A stretch of 64,000 nt of DNA from Streptomyces sp. NBC_01224 (GTDB taxonomy: Bacteria; Actinomycetota; Actinomycetes; Streptomycetales; Streptomycetaceae). The DNA is taken from assembly GCF_036002945.1 (NCBI RefSeq), contig NZ_CP108529.1, positions 2,604,001 through 2,668,000 on the forward strand, in the 5' to 3' direction. Position numbers and translations under genes: made by a program. The notes beneath the pieces were generated by a model. It saw only the letters and a program-made list of their open reading frames with translations, did not search any database and had not been told where the DNA came from. Below are positions 63,917 through 64,000 of the stretch, one piece after another (position 1 is the first letter of the stretch; each line of letters starts with the position of its first letter).

Positions 63917-64000
63917 TGGAACGCCCCCATCCGCTGAATACTGTCGCGCGAACCACTATCAGATTGCCCTGATCCGGTACTGCCCATACGGAGGTTGCGC

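Overview
The window is chromosomal DNA from a high-GC actinomycete, almost certainly a Streptomyces. The evidence is the strong GC bias with GC-rich third codon positions, many GTG starts, the sporulation sigma factor whiG, the nsdA-type regulator, the cluster of type I signal peptidases, and a gene order (nsdA, amtB-glnK-glnD, ffh, rpsP-KH-rimM-trmD-rplS, sip genes, dprA, whiG, rpsB-tsf-pyrH-frr-cdsA, rlmN, polyamine genes) that I recall from the conserved core of Streptomyces chromosomes. No rRNA, tRNA or CRISPR array was seen.

Layout. 1-3.5 kb: polyamine uptake and catabolism (aldehyde dehydrogenase, PotD-type binding protein, PotA-type ATPase cut by the window edge). 3.7-8.8 kb: small housekeeping or accessory genes (NADAR protein, DUF4190 membrane protein, an adenosine-deaminase-family enzyme probably of futalosine-route menaquinone synthesis, a GDPD-family phosphodiesterase, a methyltransferase), a composite pseudogene, and a membrane protein. 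8.9-13.7 kb: a second polyamine block (PotD paralogue, second aldehyde dehydrogenase, divergent Lrp/AsnC regulator and class III aminotransferase). 14-17.6 kb: an ABC ATPase with its membrane partner, a LOG-family protein and an AHSA1 protein. 17.8-21.9 kb: a thiBPQ thiamine transporter under a clear TPP riboswitch. 21.9-30.3 kb: rlmN, cdsA, frr, pyrH, tsf, rpsB, a degenerate M23 protein, a TetR regulator and whiG. 30.5-40.4 kb: dprA, yifB, yraN, DUF2469, NUDIX, five type I signal peptidases (one more than the four I recall as usual) enclosing a small secreted orphan, and rplS. 40.5-48.1 kb: trmD, rimM, KH protein, rpsP, a SprT-like protein, a short-form prolyl-tRNA synthetase, a methyltransferase and an ftsH paralogue. 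48.2-56.2 kb: a complete yhf gene set (yhfZ, Y, U, T, V/php, S, X, W). 56.2-64 kb: ffh, glnD, glnK, amtB with GlnR boxes, and nsdA.

The most interesting part is the eight-gene yhf cluster. It has the same eight families as the uncharacterised Escherichia coli yhfSTUVWXYZ operon, with the modules in a different order. Two nearly identical 19-bp palindromes, one over the yhfZ promoter and one over the promoter of the yhfY-to-yhfW operon, look like operators for YhfZ. The set combines a transporter, two PLP enzymes, a phosphotriesterase-homology metallohydrolase and an alkaline-phosphatase-superfamily enzyme. That suggests uptake and breakdown of an unidentified amino and/or phosphorylated compound; this is inference. 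A 134-bp terminal-inverted-repeat element flanked by TAA sits between yhfX and yhfW.
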